Program-made: the position numbers and the translations under genes | Shown here: one piece after another, positions 34,022 through 43,596 of the stretch | How the letters are laid out: the number at the start of each line of letters is the position of its first letter | Numbering within the stretch: position 1 is the first letter of the stretch | Notes under the pieces: generated by a model | The model's database searches: none | What the model was told of the DNA's origin: nothing | Seen by the model: only the letters and a program-made list of their open reading frames with translations | Source: Bradyrhizobium canariense | Lineage (GTDB): Bacteria; Pseudomonadota; Alphaproteobacteria; Rhizobiales; Xanthobacteraceae | Direction: 5' to 3' | Assembly: GCF_018130465.1 (NCBI RefSeq) | Contig: NZ_JAFCKJ010000002.1 | Location: 868,001-932,000 of the forward strand | Length of the DNA stretch: 64,000 nucleotides

Positions 34022-34612
34022 ATGAGCTCCGCCGCCCGTCCGCTGGTGATCGCGACCGCCTTCGCCGCAAGCCTCGTCGTTGGGCTCTTGATCGTATTCT
34101 GGGCCATGGGCGGGGTCAGCAAGGTGGCGCAGCCGGCCGCGATCGGCGGCCCGTTCCAGCTCACCGACCAGAACGGCAAGGCCGTCACCGACAAGAACCT
34201 GAAGGGCAAGCCGACCCTGATCTTCTTCGGCTACACCCATTGCCCCGATGTCTGCCCGACCTCGCTGTTCGAGATCTCGGAAGTGCTCCGCGCGATGGGC
34301 AAGGACGCCGACAAGGTCAATGCCGTCTTCATCTCGGTCGATCCCGAGCGCGATACACCTGCGACGATGAAGGAATATCTGTCGAGCTTCGACCCGCACC
34401 TCGAAGGCCTCAGCGGCGATCCTGCCGAGACCGCCAAGGTGATCACCTCCTACCGGGTCTACGCCAAAAAGGTCCCGACCAAGGACGGCGACTACACCAT
34501 GGACCACACCGCGCTGATCTATCTGATGGACCGCGACGGCCGCTTCGTCTCGCCGTTCAACCTGAAGCGCACGCCGGAAGAGGCCGCGGTGGAGTTGAAG
34601 CGGTATCTGTAG
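34022..34612 (+). CDS. SCO1/SenC-family copper chaperone
   Basis: A 196-residue protein with an N-terminal membrane anchor (LVIATAFAASLVVGLLIVFW). A thioredoxin-like domain carries the copper site FFGYTHCPDVCPTSLFEISE (C-x-x-x-C) and the distal histidine in YTMDHTALIYLMD. SCO proteins deliver copper to the CuA site of cytochrome c oxidase or act as thiol reductants in the periplasm. Preceded by the small membrane protein, likely one transcript. Confidence 0.92.
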   Translation: MSSAARPLVIATAFAASLVVGLLIVFWAMGGVSKVAQPAAIGGPFQLTDQNGKAVTDKNLKGKPTLIFFGYTHCPDVCPTSLFEISEVLRAMGKDADKVNAVFISVDPERDTPATMKEYLSSFDPHLEGLSGDPAETAKVITSYRVYAKKVPTKDGDYTMDHTALIYLMDRDGRFVSPFNLKRTPEEAAVELKRYL

Positions 34613-34703
34613 GCTCCGCGATTAACCGCAATCGGCCCTCGCGTTCCCGGGCGGATGGTCTATAAGGCCCTCCGATCCCACGAAATTCGTTCATTTCCCG
34701 CCG

Positions 34704-35639
34704 ATGGCCCCGTCGCGACAGGCAAAATCGTTCAAAACCGTGCGCCGTGTCCTGCTCGGCGTGGCGGCTGGCGTTTGCCTGCTCGCGGGCCTGCCCGGCG
34801 CGCAGGCACAGGTGCCGGCCAAGCAGCCTCCGGCGGCCCCCCAGGCCACCCCGCAGGTCGCGCCCCAGGCAGCCCCGCAGGCCGTACCCGGCTTCTGGGA
34901 CCCGCGGCGGCGGCCGGAACGGCCGGACCTGTCGCGCCTGACCGTGATCCGTTTCCTGACCGAGACTGACTATCCACCGTTCAACTACACCGGCGCCGAC
35001 GGCAATCCGGCCGGCTTCAACGTCGACCTCGCCCGCGCGCTGTGCGAGGAGATCAAGGTCACCTGCACCGTGCAGATGCGCCGCTTTGAGACGCTGGTCG
35101 ATGCGCTCGCCTCCAACCGGGGCGATGCCATCATTGCCTCGATGGCGGTGAGCCCGCAGCTCCGCGCCCGCGTCGACTTCACCGACCCCTATTATCGCGT
35201 GCCGGCGCGCTTCGCCTCGCGCAAGGACGCGGTGATGCCGGAGATCCGGCCCGAATATCTCGAGGGCAAGAAGGTCGGCGTCATCGCCGGCTCCGCGCAT
35301 GAAGCCTATCTCAAGGCGATGTTCACCGACGCCGAGCTGCACCCCTATCCCAATGACGATGCCATGCGCGGCGCCCTGCGCAAGGGCGAGGTCGACTTCA
35401 TCTTCGGCGACGCCATCGCGCTCGCGTTCTGGATCAACGGCACCGATTCCGGCGATTGCTGCGCCTTCTCCGGCGGCCCCTTCGTCGAGAGCCGTTTCTT
35501 CGGCGAAGGCATCGGCATCGCCGTGCGCAAGGGCAACGACGTGCTGCGCCAGGCCCTGAACTGGGCGATGTTCCGTGTCTGGGAAAAGGGCCGCTACACG
35601 GATTTGTGGCTGCGGTATTTCTCGGTGAGCCCGTTTTAG
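34704..35639 (+). CDS. Amino-acid-type ABC transporter substrate-binding protein
   Basis: A 311-residue protein with a signal peptide ending GAQAQ. A low-complexity linker of PQA repeats (residues about 38-65) precedes the type II periplasmic domain (IRFLTETDYPPFNYTGADGN, AGFNVDLARALCEEIKVTCT, RGDAIIASMAVSPQLRARVD, FTDPYYRVPARFA). This is the SBP_bac_3 family that binds polar amino acids or related ligands. Permease and ATPase genes are not adjacent. The PQA linker is unusual and may tether or extend the protein in the periplasm. Confidence 0.87.
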   Translation: MAPSRQAKSFKTVRRVLLGVAAGVCLLAGLPGAQAQVPAKQPPAAPQATPQVAPQAAPQAVPGFWDPRRRPERPDLSRLTVIRFLTETDYPPFNYTGADGNPAGFNVDLARALCEEIKVTCTVQMRRFETLVDALASNRGDAIIASMAVSPQLRARVDFTDPYYRVPARFASRKDAVMPEIRPEYLEGKKVGVIAGSAHEAYLKAMFTDAELHPYPNDDAMRGALRKGEVDFIFGDAIALAFWINGTDSGDCCAFSGGPFVESRFFGEGIGIAVRKGNDVLRQALNWAMFRVWEKGRYTDLWLRYFSVSPF

Positions 35640-35656
35640 CTTCGCTGCCTCCTCGT

Positions 35657-35742
35657 CGTCATTGCGAGGAGCGTAGCGACGAAGCAATCCAGAGTGCTTC
35701 TGCGGAAAGATTCTGGATTGCTTCGCTTCGCTCGCAATGACG
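35657..35742. repeat. Intergenic palindromic repeat
   Basis: CGTCATTGCGAGGAGCG at 35657 and the complementary CGCTCGCAATGACG ending at 35742 enclose GAAGCAATCCAG / CTGGATTGCTTC, forming one long imperfect hairpin. This motif recurs in many alphaproteobacterial genomes. Confidence 0.85.
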
Positions 35743-35818
35743 GTCGGTGCGGTTGCCCACCCCGCAAAATTGCATTCTGCCTGGAAATCGCTATTTTCCG
35801 CGGCCCGGAGGCCCCTCA

Positions 35819-37462
35819 ATGTCCGTTATCGATCTTGCCGCGAACCCGAGCGATCTGCGTGCGCTCGCCGAACAATCCAACGCCTGGCCTTTCGAGCAGG
35901 CGAAGGCCATTGTCGCGCGGCTGAAGAAAAGCCCGAAGGACGAGGTGCTGTTCGAGACCGGCTACGGGCCATCAGGCCTGCCGCATATTGGCACCTTCGG
36001 CGAGGTCGCGCGCACTTCGATGGTGCGGCACGCCTTCCATGTGCTGACCGAAAACAAGATCAGGACGCGCCTGCTCGCGTTCTCCGACGACATGGACGGG
36101 TTTCGGAAAGTGCCCGACAACGTCCCCAACAAGGAGATGCTGGCCGCGCATCTCGGCAAGCCGCTGACGCGGGTGCCGGATCCGTTCTCCAACGAGTACC
36201 CGTCGTTCGGGCACCACAACAATGCGCGGCTGCGCGCCTTCCTCGATCATTTCGGCTTCGACTACGAATTCGCGAGCTCGACCGACTACTATACGTCGGG
36301 CCGTTTCGACGCGACGCTGCTCAAGATGCTCGCGGCCTACGACAAGGTGATGGCGATCATCCTGCCGACGCTCGGACCCGACCGCCGCGCGACCTACTCG
36401 CCGTTCCTCCCGATCAGCAAGACGACGGGTGTCGTGCTGCAGGTGCCGATGATCCGCCGCGATGTCGCGGCGGGCACGGTGACTTATGTCGATCCGGACA
36501 CGAACCAGGAGGTCGAGACGCCCGTCACCGGCGGAAATGTAAAATGCCAGTGGAAGGCCGACTGGGCGATGCGCTGGGTCGCGCTCGGCGTCGATTACGA
36601 GATGGCCGGCAAGGACCTGATCGATTCGGTAAAACTCTCCGGCGCGATCGCGAGGGCGCTCGGCGCCACGCCGCCGGAAGGCTTCAACTACGAGCTCTTC
36701 CTCGACGACAAGGGCCAGAAGATCTCGAAGTCGAAGGGCAACGGCCTCACCATCGACGAATGGCTGCGCTATGCCTCGCCGGAATCGCTGTCGCTGTTCA
36801 TGTATCGCGAGCCGAAGGCGGCCAAGCGGCTGTATTTCGACGTCATCCCGCGCAACGTCGACGACTACCAGCAGTTCATCGACGGCTTTGCCAAGCAGGA
36901 CGCCAAGCAGCAGCTCGGCAATCCGGTCTGGCATGTCCACAGCGGCCATCCGCCGAAGTTCGACATGCCCGTCACGTTCCAGCTCTTGCTGACGCTGGTG
37001 TCGTCGTCGAATGCGGAGAATGCCGAGACGCTATGGGGTTTCATCGGCCGCTATCGGCCCGGCGTGAGCCCGCAGACGCATCCCAAGCTCGATGCGATGG
37101 TCGGCTATGCCATCAACTACTACCGCGACTTCGTCGCGCCGACGAAGACGTTCCGCGAACCGACCGAGACCGAGCGCGCGGCGCTACAGGATCTGCGTGA
37201 CGCGCTATCGCAGCTTCCGCAGGACGCATCGGCCGAGGACATCCAGAACGTCGTCTACGAGATCGGCCGCCGCGAGCCGTTCCTCGACCAGGTCAAGAAG
37301 GGCAAGGACGGCCGTCCCGGCGTGACACTCGACTGGTTCAACATGCTCTACCAGGTGCTGCTCGGCCAGGAAAAGGGTCCGCGCTTCGGCTCCTTCGTCG
37401 CGGTGTATGGCGTGCAGAACGCGGTGAACATGATCGACGGCGCGCTGGCGCGGAGTGCGTAG
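35819..37462 (+). CDS. lysS: Lysine--tRNA ligase, class I
   Basis: A 547-residue class I lysyl-tRNA synthetase, the form found in archaea and most alphaproteobacteria rather than the class II enzyme of E. coli. The HIGH-type motif is [17 protein letters not shown] and the KMSKS-type motif is [26 protein letters not shown] and [20 protein letters not shown] are family blocks. It charges tRNA-Lys. ATG 35819 is chosen over the upstream open frame, which runs through the intergenic palindrome. Confidence 0.93.
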   Translation: MSVIDLAANPSDLRALAEQSNAWPFEQAKAIVARLKKSPKDEVLFETGYGPSGLPHIGTFGEVARTSMVRHAFHVLTENKIRTRLLAFSDDMDGFRKVPDNVPNKEMLAAHLGKPLTRVPDPFSNEYPSFGHHNNARLRAFLDHFGFDYEFASSTDYYTSGRFDATLLKMLAAYDKVMAIILPTLGPDRRATYSPFLPISKTTGVVLQVPMIRRDVAAGTVTYVDPDTNQEVETPVTGGNVKCQWKADWAMRWVALGVDYEMAGKDLIDSVKLSGAIARALGATPPEGFNYELFLDDKGQKISKSKGNGLTIDEWLRYASPESLSLFMYREPKAAKRLYFDVIPRNVDDYQQFIDGFAKQDAKQQLGNPVWHVHSGHPPKFDMPVTFQLLLTLVSSSNAENAETLWGFIGRYRPGVSPQTHPKLDAMVGYAINYYRDFVAPTKTFREPTETERAALQDLRDALSQLPQDASAEDIQNVVYEIGRREPFLDQVKKGKDGRPGVTLDWFNMLYQVLLGQEKGPRFGSFVAVYGVQNAVNMIDGALARSA

Positions 37463-37493
37463 CGGTGTTGTAGGAACGGGATGTTTCTACAAC

Positions 37494-37626
37494 GTCGTCC
37501 CGGCGAAGGCCGGGACCCATACCGCGTGATCTATCGGGTAGCGACGGTCGTCGTACCGAAGCGCAATTTCGATCCTCCGCCCAACTTCTCCCTGTGGCTA
37601 TGGGTCCCGGCCTTCGCCGGGACGAC
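37494..37626. repeat. Intergenic palindromic repeat
   Basis: GTCGTCCCGGCGAAGGCCGG near 37494 and its complement ending GGGACGAC near 37626 bracket about 80 bp. Arms also include ACCCATA/TATGGGT. This is a classic dispersed hairpin between convergent genes. Confidence 0.85.
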
Positions 37627-37659
37627 AATTTTGGTTGGGTGCTGACCTTCAGCCCCCGC

Positions 37660-38415
37660 TCAGATCGACCGCAGCACGTAGCGCCGGTTGTCCTTCTGCA
37701 CCGGGCGCGCGTTCATCGGATAGAGCTTTGCGAAGGCGGCAACATCGGTGGCCGACACCTGGATCGGGTCGGTCAGCAGCAGCCATTCGACGACCTCGGA
37801 ACAGGGCGGCGTCGTCAGCGAGCCGGGATAGCGGAAATAGCTGAGCCTCGTGGGCAACATGGCGTGGGGATCGATGGTCGTATCCGCCTTCACGGCGGGA
37901 CCTTCCGCGGCCGGCATGGTCTTGACGATCTTGCCGAAGGCCGGGTTCGGCCTGCCCTCGGCCATCAGCACGCCGACCACGGCGAGCCCGCCGGCATCGT
38001 TGCGGTGGACGAAATGCGCCTCCATCGGAAAATTCTTGCCGCCGATCATGTGCTCGCTCGGCCGGTGGAAATGCACCTGGAGCAGCTTGTATTTGACGTC
38101 GCCGAGCGTGAGCGTGCTGCCCTCGGTGAAGTTGAGCTGGATCGTGTGCCCGTTGTTGACGATGGTGTCGGCGCTCTTGCCCCAGTTCAGCTTCAGCGCG
38201 GGCAATTGCGATTTGACCGTCGCCTCGATGTCGATCGGCGATTGTTGCAGGCCGACCGCGCAGGCCTTGTTGGCCGCGTCGAGATCGCCCCATTTGGCCG
38301 GCGCGCCGATGCCCTCATAACTCCAATGCGCACCTTCGGCGGCGTAGGCCGGCTTGCAGAGCGGACAAAGCGCAAGACCCGCCAGGGCCTTCAATGCGTG
38401 ACGTCGATTCATCAT
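37660..38415 (-). CDS. Alpha-class carbonic anhydrase
   Basis: A 251-residue periplasmic enzyme with a signal containing NRRHALKALAGLALCPL (twin-arginine-like). Hallmarks of the alpha class are LQQSPIDIEA, the zinc histidines in LLQVHFHRPSEH and MEAHFVH, and the late GSLTTPPCSEVVEWLLL. It interconverts CO2 and bicarbonate in the periplasm. The neighbours are a lysyl-tRNA synthetase and an S24-type regulator, so it seems to be a single-gene unit. Confidence 0.93.
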   Translation of the reverse strand: MMNRRHALKALAGLALCPLCKPAYAAEGAHWSYEGIGAPAKWGDLDAANKACAVGLQQSPIDIEATVKSQLPALKLNWGKSADTIVNNGHTIQLNFTEGSTLTLGDVKYKLLQVHFHRPSEHMIGGKNFPMEAHFVHRNDAGGLAVVGVLMAEGRPNPAFGKIVKTMPAAEGPAVKADTTIDPHAMLPTRLSYFRYPGSLTTPPCSEVVEWLLLTDPIQVSATDVAAFAKLYPMNARPVQKDNRRYVLRSI

Positions 38416-38550
38416 ATTCCCTCAAGATGAATTTGATCGGCAATTGGTGGCCGCAACCTATGCGAGAGAGATGCTGAGTCGCAAGGCTGCCCGCGGCGAA
38501 TGCGGCGCGGCTGACGTCATCGCCCGGTCACGACGCCAGGCGAGACGCGA

Positions 38551-39177
38551 TCACTGGCTTGCCCACACGATCCGCGCGATCCAGCCGACGTCGCTCGCCG
38601 CCATCGTGCGCTCGGCCTGTGAGGCATCGAGCGGCTGCAAAGCGAGAGCCTTTGCCGTGCGGCGCTTCAGCGTCGCCACCGTCACCGCGCCCGCCTTGGT
38701 CTTCATCACCACGCGATCCCCTTTGCGGATCGGCGCGCCGGGCGAGACCAGGATGATGTCGCCGTCGCGATAGGCGGGCGCAAGCGCGTCGCCGGAAATC
38801 TGCAGCGCGAAGCTGTGGTTGCCCTCGGCGGCGGGAAGGGCAAACTCGGTCCAGCCCTTGCCGATGGGAAAGCCGGACTCGTCGAAGGCGCCGCTCACGC
38901 CCGCCAGCGCGAAGCCGAGCAGCGGCACCGAGCGGCCGTCGCCTGCCTCGTCGCCGACCAGCCTGGCAAAGATATCGATCGACGAATCTGCCGCCGCCAG
39001 CGCTTTCGCGATCGATTCGGTCGAGGGCCAGCGCTCGCGGCCGTCGGAGGTGACGCGCTTGGACTTGTTGAAGGTGGTGGGATCGAGCCCGGCGCGCTTG
39101 GCGAGGCCCGACGGCGACAAGCCGGCGCGCGCCGCCAGCCGATCCAGTGCGACCCAGATCTGGTCGTGTGTCAGCAT
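38551..39177 (-). CDS. XRE/S24-type regulator with substituted catalytic serine
   Basis: About 208 residues. The N-terminal helix-turn-helix region is IWVALDRLAARAGLSPSGLA with KRAGLDPTTFNKSKRV. The C-terminal LexA/CI-like S24 fold reads FALQISGDALAPAYRDGDII and later GDRVVMKTKAGAVTV. In self-cleaving relatives the motif is G-D-S-M with Ser as nucleophile. Here it is G-D-A-L, so autoproteolysis is not expected, although the lysine region is kept. It probably acts as a repressor not controlled by cleavage. The start at 39177 (MLTHDQIW) is uncertain; 39204 is an alternative. Confidence 0.8.
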   Translation of the reverse strand: MLTHDQIWVALDRLAARAGLSPSGLAKRAGLDPTTFNKSKRVTSDGRERWPSTESIAKALAAADSSIDIFARLVGDEAGDGRSVPLLGFALAGVSGAFDESGFPIGKGWTEFALPAAEGNHSFALQISGDALAPAYRDGDIILVSPGAPIRKGDRVVMKTKAGAVTVATLKRRTAKALALQPLDASQAERTMAASDVGWIARIVWASQ

Positions 39178-39494
39178 CCTCTGCGCTTTGGCCTGCCTGA
39201 CCATGGGAAGGTCCAGCCCGTCGCAACTCAGGAAAACTATCCTCAAATCAACCGGTTTTCCATTTTTCGCGCAAGGGGGAGGCGGGCGCGTTTTCAAGCG
39301 TAGTGGATACCGGTTCGCATCAGGAAAACGCGTCAAAACAGGAATTTGGAGCCCGTTCCGATTTCATCGGAGCGGAAATGGCTCTAAGCCTTGAGTTCGG
39401 AGGGGGCGGCCATTACGGTCGCGCCCGGGTTTCAGGGACCCGCACGAGACGAAAACCCCAAAAGACTCAACGAGCAAACAGGGCTGCGCAAGCG
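39178..39494. other. Intergenic stretch with one hairpin repeat
   Basis: Apart from the hairpin at 39349-39384 nothing is recognised. It must hold the promoter of the S24-type regulator and possibly that of the DUF952-pyrD pair. Confidence 0.35.
39349..39384. repeat. Hairpin repeat GAGCC...GGCTC
   Basis: GAGCCCGTTCCGAT pairs with ATCGGAGCGGAAATGGCTC around a TTC loop. I recall this GAGCC-CGTTCTGAT-type hairpin as a dispersed repeat in bradyrhizobia. Confidence 0.55.
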
Positions 39495-39839
39495 GTGGTC
39501 AAGATCTACAAAATCTGTCCGGCCTCGGCCTGGCGCGAGGCGGAACGGCAGGGTGTCTACCGCGGCAGCGCGGACGATTCGCGCGACGGATTCATCCATT
39601 TCTCGACCGCCGCCCAGGTTCCCGAGACCCTGCGCAAGCATTATTTCGGGCAGCGCGCGCTGTTCCTGGTCGAGGTCGACGACAATGCGCTCGGCAGCGA
39701 ATTGCGCTGGGAGCGTTCGCGCAATGAGGAGCTGTTTCCGCATCTCTATGGCGAGCTCGATCTCGGTGCGGTGCTCTCGGTGATGAACCTCAACACGCGC
39801 TCCGACGGCGGCCACGATGTTCCGGAGCTTGCCCCGTGA
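39495..39839 (+). CDS. DUF952-domain protein
   Basis: A 114-residue protein matching DUF952: IYKICPASAWREAERQGVYR, GSADDSRDGFIHFSTAAQVP, ETLRKHYFGQRALFLVEVDD, and SRNEELFPHLYGELDLGAV. The family resembles glutathione S-transferase-linked or RNA 2'-phosphotransferase/ADP-ribosyl-like small enzymes, but the function is unproven. GTG 39495 is the probable start. The stop overlaps the pyrD start (GTGA), as is common in alphaproteobacteria. Confidence 0.85.
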   Translation: MVKIYKICPASAWREAERQGVYRGSADDSRDGFIHFSTAAQVPETLRKHYFGQRALFLVEVDDNALGSELRWERSRNEELFPHLYGELDLGAVLSVMNLNTRSDGGHDVPELAP

Positions 39840-40933
39840 TCCGCGCTTTCGACGCTCTCTCGCTGCCGGTGTTGCGCTGGCTCGATCCGGAGGATGCGCA
39901 TCGCCTCGCGATCCAGGGCCTGCGCTTTCTGCCGCCCGGCAAGCCGCATGCTGATGATCCCAAGCTCGCGGTACGTGCCTTCGGGCTCAACTTCCCCAAT
40001 CCGATCGGCATGGCCGCGGGCTTCGACAAGAGCGCCGAAGTGCCGGATGCGCTGCTGCGGCTCGGCTTCGGCTTCGTCGAGATCGGCTCGGTGACACCGA
40101 AGCCGCAAAGCGGCAATCCGCGGCCGCGGCTGTTTCGTCTGGAGCGCGACGAGGCCGTGATCAACCGCATGGGCTTCAACAATGACGGCGCGGAGATCGC
40201 GTTGCGCCGGCTCGCGGCGCGCGCGCAGCACGGCGGCATCGTCGGCGTCAATGTCGGCGCCAACAAGGATTCGCCTGATCGCGTCAATGATTACGTCAGG
40301 CTGATCGAGACCTTTGCGCCGGTGGCGAGCTATTTCACCGTCAATGTCTCCTCGCCGAACACGCCGGGCCTGCGCAATTTGCAGGAAGGCGCGCTGCTCG
40401 ACGATCTCCTCGCCAGGGTGATCGACGCGCGCGAGCGGGTGCGCCAGAAGGCCGGCGACACGCCGGTGCTGCTCAAGATCGCGCCGGATCTAAGCCTCGC
40501 CCAGCTCGACGACGTCGTGCAGGTCGCGCGCTCGCGCCGGGTTGACGGCATGATCGTGTCGAACACCACGATCGCGCGGCCGAGCACGCTGCGCGAGGAG
40601 ATGCGCGCGAAGGAGCAGGGCGGCCTGTCCGGCCGGCCGCTGTTCCGGCTGTCGACGCGGATGGTCGCCGAGACCTATGTGCGCGTCGAAGGCGCATTCC
40701 CCCTGATCGGCGTCGGCGGCGTGGACTCGGGCGGCGCCGCGCTGACGAAAATCCGCGCCGGTGCGAGCCTGATCCAGCTCTATTCCTCGCTGGTCTACAA
40801 GGGCCTCGGCCTCGTCGACGAGATCAAGCGCGACCTCGCCTCGACGCTATTGCGCACCGGGAGGGATTCTCTCTCCGAGATCGTCGGCACCGACGCCGCC
40901 ACGCTGACGGCGGAAGACTGGCCGGGGATGTGA
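39836..40933 (+). CDS. pyrD: Dihydroorotate dehydrogenase (quinone), class 2
   Basis: A 365-residue membrane-associated flavoenzyme of pyrimidine synthesis that oxidises dihydroorotate to orotate with quinone. N-terminal helices (LRWLDPEDAHRLAIQGLRFL) form the quinone tunnel. NPIGMAAGFDKSAEVPDALL, VEIGSVTPKPQSGNPRPRLF and the catalytic-serine block TVNVSSPNTPGLRNLQEG are class 2 signatures. The FMN-phosphate site is LIGVGGVDSGGAALTKIRAG. GTG 39836 overlaps the DUF952 stop codon. Confidence 0.95.
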   Translation: MIRAFDALSLPVLRWLDPEDAHRLAIQGLRFLPPGKPHADDPKLAVRAFGLNFPNPIGMAAGFDKSAEVPDALLRLGFGFVEIGSVTPKPQSGNPRPRLFRLERDEAVINRMGFNNDGAEIALRRLAARAQHGGIVGVNVGANKDSPDRVNDYVRLIETFAPVASYFTVNVSSPNTPGLRNLQEGALLDDLLARVIDARERVRQKAGDTPVLLKIAPDLSLAQLDDVVQVARSRRVDGMIVSNTTIARPSTLREEMRAKEQGGLSGRPLFRLSTRMVAETYVRVEGAFPLIGVGGVDSGGAALTKIRAGASLIQLYSSLVYKGLGLVDEIKRDLASTLLRTGRDSLSEIVGTDAATLTAEDWPGM

Positions 40934-40941
40934 GGCGGTCT

Positions 40942-41060
40942 CGTGCCCCGGATGCAGCGCAGCGCGTAGCGGTGCGCTGCTGATCCGGGGCCCATGCCTG
41001 CTGGGTCCCGGCTCTGCGCAGCAGCGTTTCACGCTGCAGCGCGTCCGGGACACGAGAGCT
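40942..41060. repeat. Intergenic palindromic repeat
   Basis: GTGCCCCGGATGCAGCGCAG and related bases near 40944 are complementary, with interruptions, to the GCGTCCGGGACACGAG end near 41060. The middle contains GCGCTGC/GCAGCGT arms. It lies between the convergent pyrD and MATE genes. Confidence 0.7.
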
Positions 41061-42384
41061 ACGATTTCGGAAACGTCTTCCTGTACTGCGCCGGATAGCG
41101 CGCGGCCTGCAGGCCGCCGCGCGAGACGTAGGAGGCAATCAGCGCGCTCCACAGTCCGGCATTGCCGAACGATTGCAGCGCCCACCATGTGGCGAGGAAG
41201 ATCGCGAGCGAGGCCAGCATCAGATTGCGCATCTCGCGCGCCCAGGTCGCGCCGATATAGATGCCGTCGAAGCCGAAGGCGAACACGCCCGGAATGGGCG
41301 CAAGCACGACGAACGGCAGGAATTCCCGCGCGCCGCGACGGACGGCTTCGCTCGCCGTCATGAAATCAATCAGGGTCGGCCCAAACAGGGCGAACAACGC
41401 GGACACGACCAGCGCGAAGCCGAGCCCCCATAGCAGCACCAGCCGGGTCGAATCCGCAAATCCCTTGGCGTCGCGTGCGCCAAGCGTGCGGCCGCAAAGC
41501 TGCTGGGCTGCGTTCGCAAGACCATCGAGGAAGAAGGCGCTGACCAGCAGAAAGTTGTTGAGCACCGAATTGGCGGCCAGCGTGACGTCGCCGGACCGCG
41601 CGCCCTTGGCGGTGAAGAACAGGAACACGGCGATCAGCGCCGCGGTGCGGATCAGGATATCGGAATTCACCGCCAGCAGCCGCATCAGCTTGGCCCGGTC
41701 GAACAGGGCTGCGTATGGCACCGCGAACCCACCGGCCGCATAGCGGCGGCAGACGATCACGCCGAGTCCGAACCCGGCCGCTTCAGACAGCACCGCTGCG
41801 ATCGCAGCACCCGCGATGCCGGTATCGTAGACCAGCACCAGCAAAATCGTCGCCGCCGCGTTGACGAGATTGATGACGACCTGGAGCGCGAGCGCGGGAT
41901 TGGCGCGGGCCTGGCCGACCAGCCAGCCGAGGATGACATAATTGGCGAGCGCCAGCGGCGCCGACCAGATCCGGATCACGAAGTAGGTTTTTGCCGCGCG
42001 CGTGACGCCTTCGCTGCCGCCCATCAGGTCGAACAGCACGGCGGCCAGCGGCAGTTGCAGCACGATCAGCGCTATGCCGATCAGACCGGCGACGATGAAG
42101 CCGCGCACCAGGATCGCGGTCAGCTCGCGCGTCTCGCCGGCGCCGAGCGCCTGCGCCGTGAAGGCGAGCGTGCTCATGCGCAGGAAGCCGAACAGCCAGA
42201 ACAGGCAATCGAAGATGACGGACGCTATGGCGACGCCGCCGAGCAGCGCGGCGTCGTCCAGCCGTCCGATCGCGGTGGTCGAGACCACGCCGATCAGCGG
42301 CGTGGTGAGGTTCGCGACCATCGCGGGGCCTGCGATGGCGAAGACCTGACGGGAGCCGATCTTTAAGTGAACGGGTGCGTGCAT
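41059..42384 (-). CDS. MATE-family efflux transporter (DinF type)
   Basis: A 441-residue protein with about twelve membrane segments in two homologous halves. GPAMVANLTTPLIGVVSTTA with IGRLDDAALLGGVAIASVIF marks the first half. Second-half equivalents are NSVLNNFLLVSAFFLDGLAN and AAQQLCGRTLGARD. MATE/DinF transporters expel drugs or metabolites using sodium or proton gradients. It ends next to the pyrD repeat. The MBL hydrolase gene on the same strand stops just before its start (42386 versus 42384). Confidence 0.9.
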   Translation of the reverse strand: MHAPVHLKIGSRQVFAIAGPAMVANLTTPLIGVVSTTAIGRLDDAALLGGVAIASVIFDCLFWLFGFLRMSTLAFTAQALGAGETRELTAILVRGFIVAGLIGIALIVLQLPLAAVLFDLMGGSEGVTRAAKTYFVIRIWSAPLALANYVILGWLVGQARANPALALQVVINLVNAAATILLVLVYDTGIAGAAIAAVLSEAAGFGLGVIVCRRYAAGGFAVPYAALFDRAKLMRLLAVNSDILIRTAALIAVFLFFTAKGARSGDVTLAANSVLNNFLLVSAFFLDGLANAAQQLCGRTLGARDAKGFADSTRLVLLWGLGFALVVSALFALFGPTLIDFMTASEAVRRGAREFLPFVVLAPIPGVFAFGFDGIYIGATWAREMRNLMLASLAIFLATWWALQSFGNAGLWSALIASYVSRGGLQAARYPAQYRKTFPKS

Positions 42385-42385
42385 G

Positions 42386-43120
42386 TCAGAACACGAGCAC
42401 CATGCCGTCTTCGGCGGCGAGATGCGCGATGTCGTCGAGGCGCGACAGCACGTCTTCGCTCATATGGGTGAGGACGAGGCGTTTTGCGCCGATTTCGGGA
42501 AGATGCTGTTCCAAGGTCTTCAGGCTGAGGTGATTCTTGACCACCTTCTCGTACATATAGGCTTCGGCGATGAAAAGGTCCGCGCCATGCGCCAGCGGAA
42601 TGAGCGTCTCCGTCCATTCGGTATCGGCGCTGTAGGCCAGCGTGCGGCCCTCGGCTTCTACGCGATAGGCGAGGAACGGTCCGCCGGATTCGCCGTGCAC
42701 GACGGGGTAGGGCGTCACAGTCAGCGCGCCGAAGCTTTGGCTCTGCTCGGGCGTGAGCTCGACGACGGACAGCTCGAAGCGCTGTTTCGTCTTCGAGGAG
42801 TGCTCGAACAGAGCCTCCATCACCTCACGCAGCCGCGTCTCGATGCCCTTGGGGCCGGCGATCGTGAGCGGCCGCGTCCGCCGCGAGAATTGTGCGTCGA
42901 GCAGGACAAACGGCAGCCCGGCAAAATGGTCGCCGTGGAAATGCGTGATCAGGATGAGATCGATGTCATTGCGGTCGATCTCGAGTCGCTTCAGCGCCGG
43001 CAGAGCCGACGCGCCGCAATCGATCAGGAAGTTGGCCTCGCGCCCCGAGACGTGGAAGCAGGTGTTGAGCCTGCCGCCGGATCCGAAGGCGTCGCCGCAG
43101 CCGACAAAGCGCAATTGCAT
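42386..43120 (-). CDS. MBL-fold metallo-hydrolase (RNase Z-like)
   Basis: A 244-residue metallo-beta-lactamase-fold protein with the zinc motif LITHFHGDHFAGLPFVLLD, GCGDAFGSGGRLNTCFHV at the N-terminus, PYPVVHGESGGPFLAYRV and TLAYSADTEWTETLIPLAHG, and RLVLTHMSEDVLSRL at the end. The layout is that of RNase Z-like hydrolases, but it lacks a clear exosite insert, so tRNA processing is not certain. Its neighbours are a MATE transporter and a DUF6460 protein. Confidence 0.88.
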   Translation of the reverse strand: MQLRFVGCGDAFGSGGRLNTCFHVSGREANFLIDCGASALPALKRLEIDRNDIDLILITHFHGDHFAGLPFVLLDAQFSRRTRPLTIAGPKGIETRLREVMEALFEHSSKTKQRFELSVVELTPEQSQSFGALTVTPYPVVHGESGGPFLAYRVEAEGRTLAYSADTEWTETLIPLAHGADLFIAEAYMYEKVVKNHLSLKTLEQHLPEIGAKRLVLTHMSEDVLSRLDDIAHLAAEDGMVLVF

Positions 43121-43141
43121 CGGCCGCTGGCTCCCAAATCC

Positions 43142-43444
43142 TTACCTGCGCGGCGCGCCGAAAACGCGCATCAGCAGCCAGATCGGGATCACGATGACGG
43201 CGCCGAGCAGGAAGTAGCGCCACAGCCAGTTCACGGTATCGAAGCCGAGATCCCACAGCCGCTGGAACAAGAGACGAATGCTGTTGATGATATTCCAGGG
43301 ATCGAAGCCGATCGCCGCCAGCACGACGCCGACGAGGATCGAGAGCAGGACCAGGCGAAACGCGACCGCCAGCGGCGAGCCGCCGAGAAAGCGGTTCAGG
43401 CCATCACTGCGGCCGGCCGGCAAATCTCTGACGTCTTGGACCAT
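43142..43444 (-). CDS. DUF6460-type small membrane protein
   Basis: A 100-residue protein with two hydrophobic segments (AVAFRLVLLSILVGVVLAAI and FLLGAVIVIPIWLLMRVFG) separated by SIRLLFQRLWDLGFDTVNWL. From memory this matches the DUF6460 family, common in Rhizobiales and of unknown function. It lies 21 bp upstream of the MBL hydrolase on the same strand. Confidence 0.75.
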   Translation of the reverse strand: MVQDVRDLPAGRSDGLNRFLGGSPLAVAFRLVLLSILVGVVLAAIGFDPWNIINSIRLLFQRLWDLGFDTVNWLWRYFLLGAVIVIPIWLLMRVFGAPRR

Positions 43445-43596
43445 CTGGAAACTCCTTGGGCGGATTCGACCCTATCATAGGGCACGGCGGGGGACATGGG
43501 GAACCCGTAACGGGGCGTCAATCGGCTTACGGGATTTTAATTCGCGCAAGCACATGCCGCGGGCTGACTGCGCGCGGGCCATCATCAGGGTAGGCC

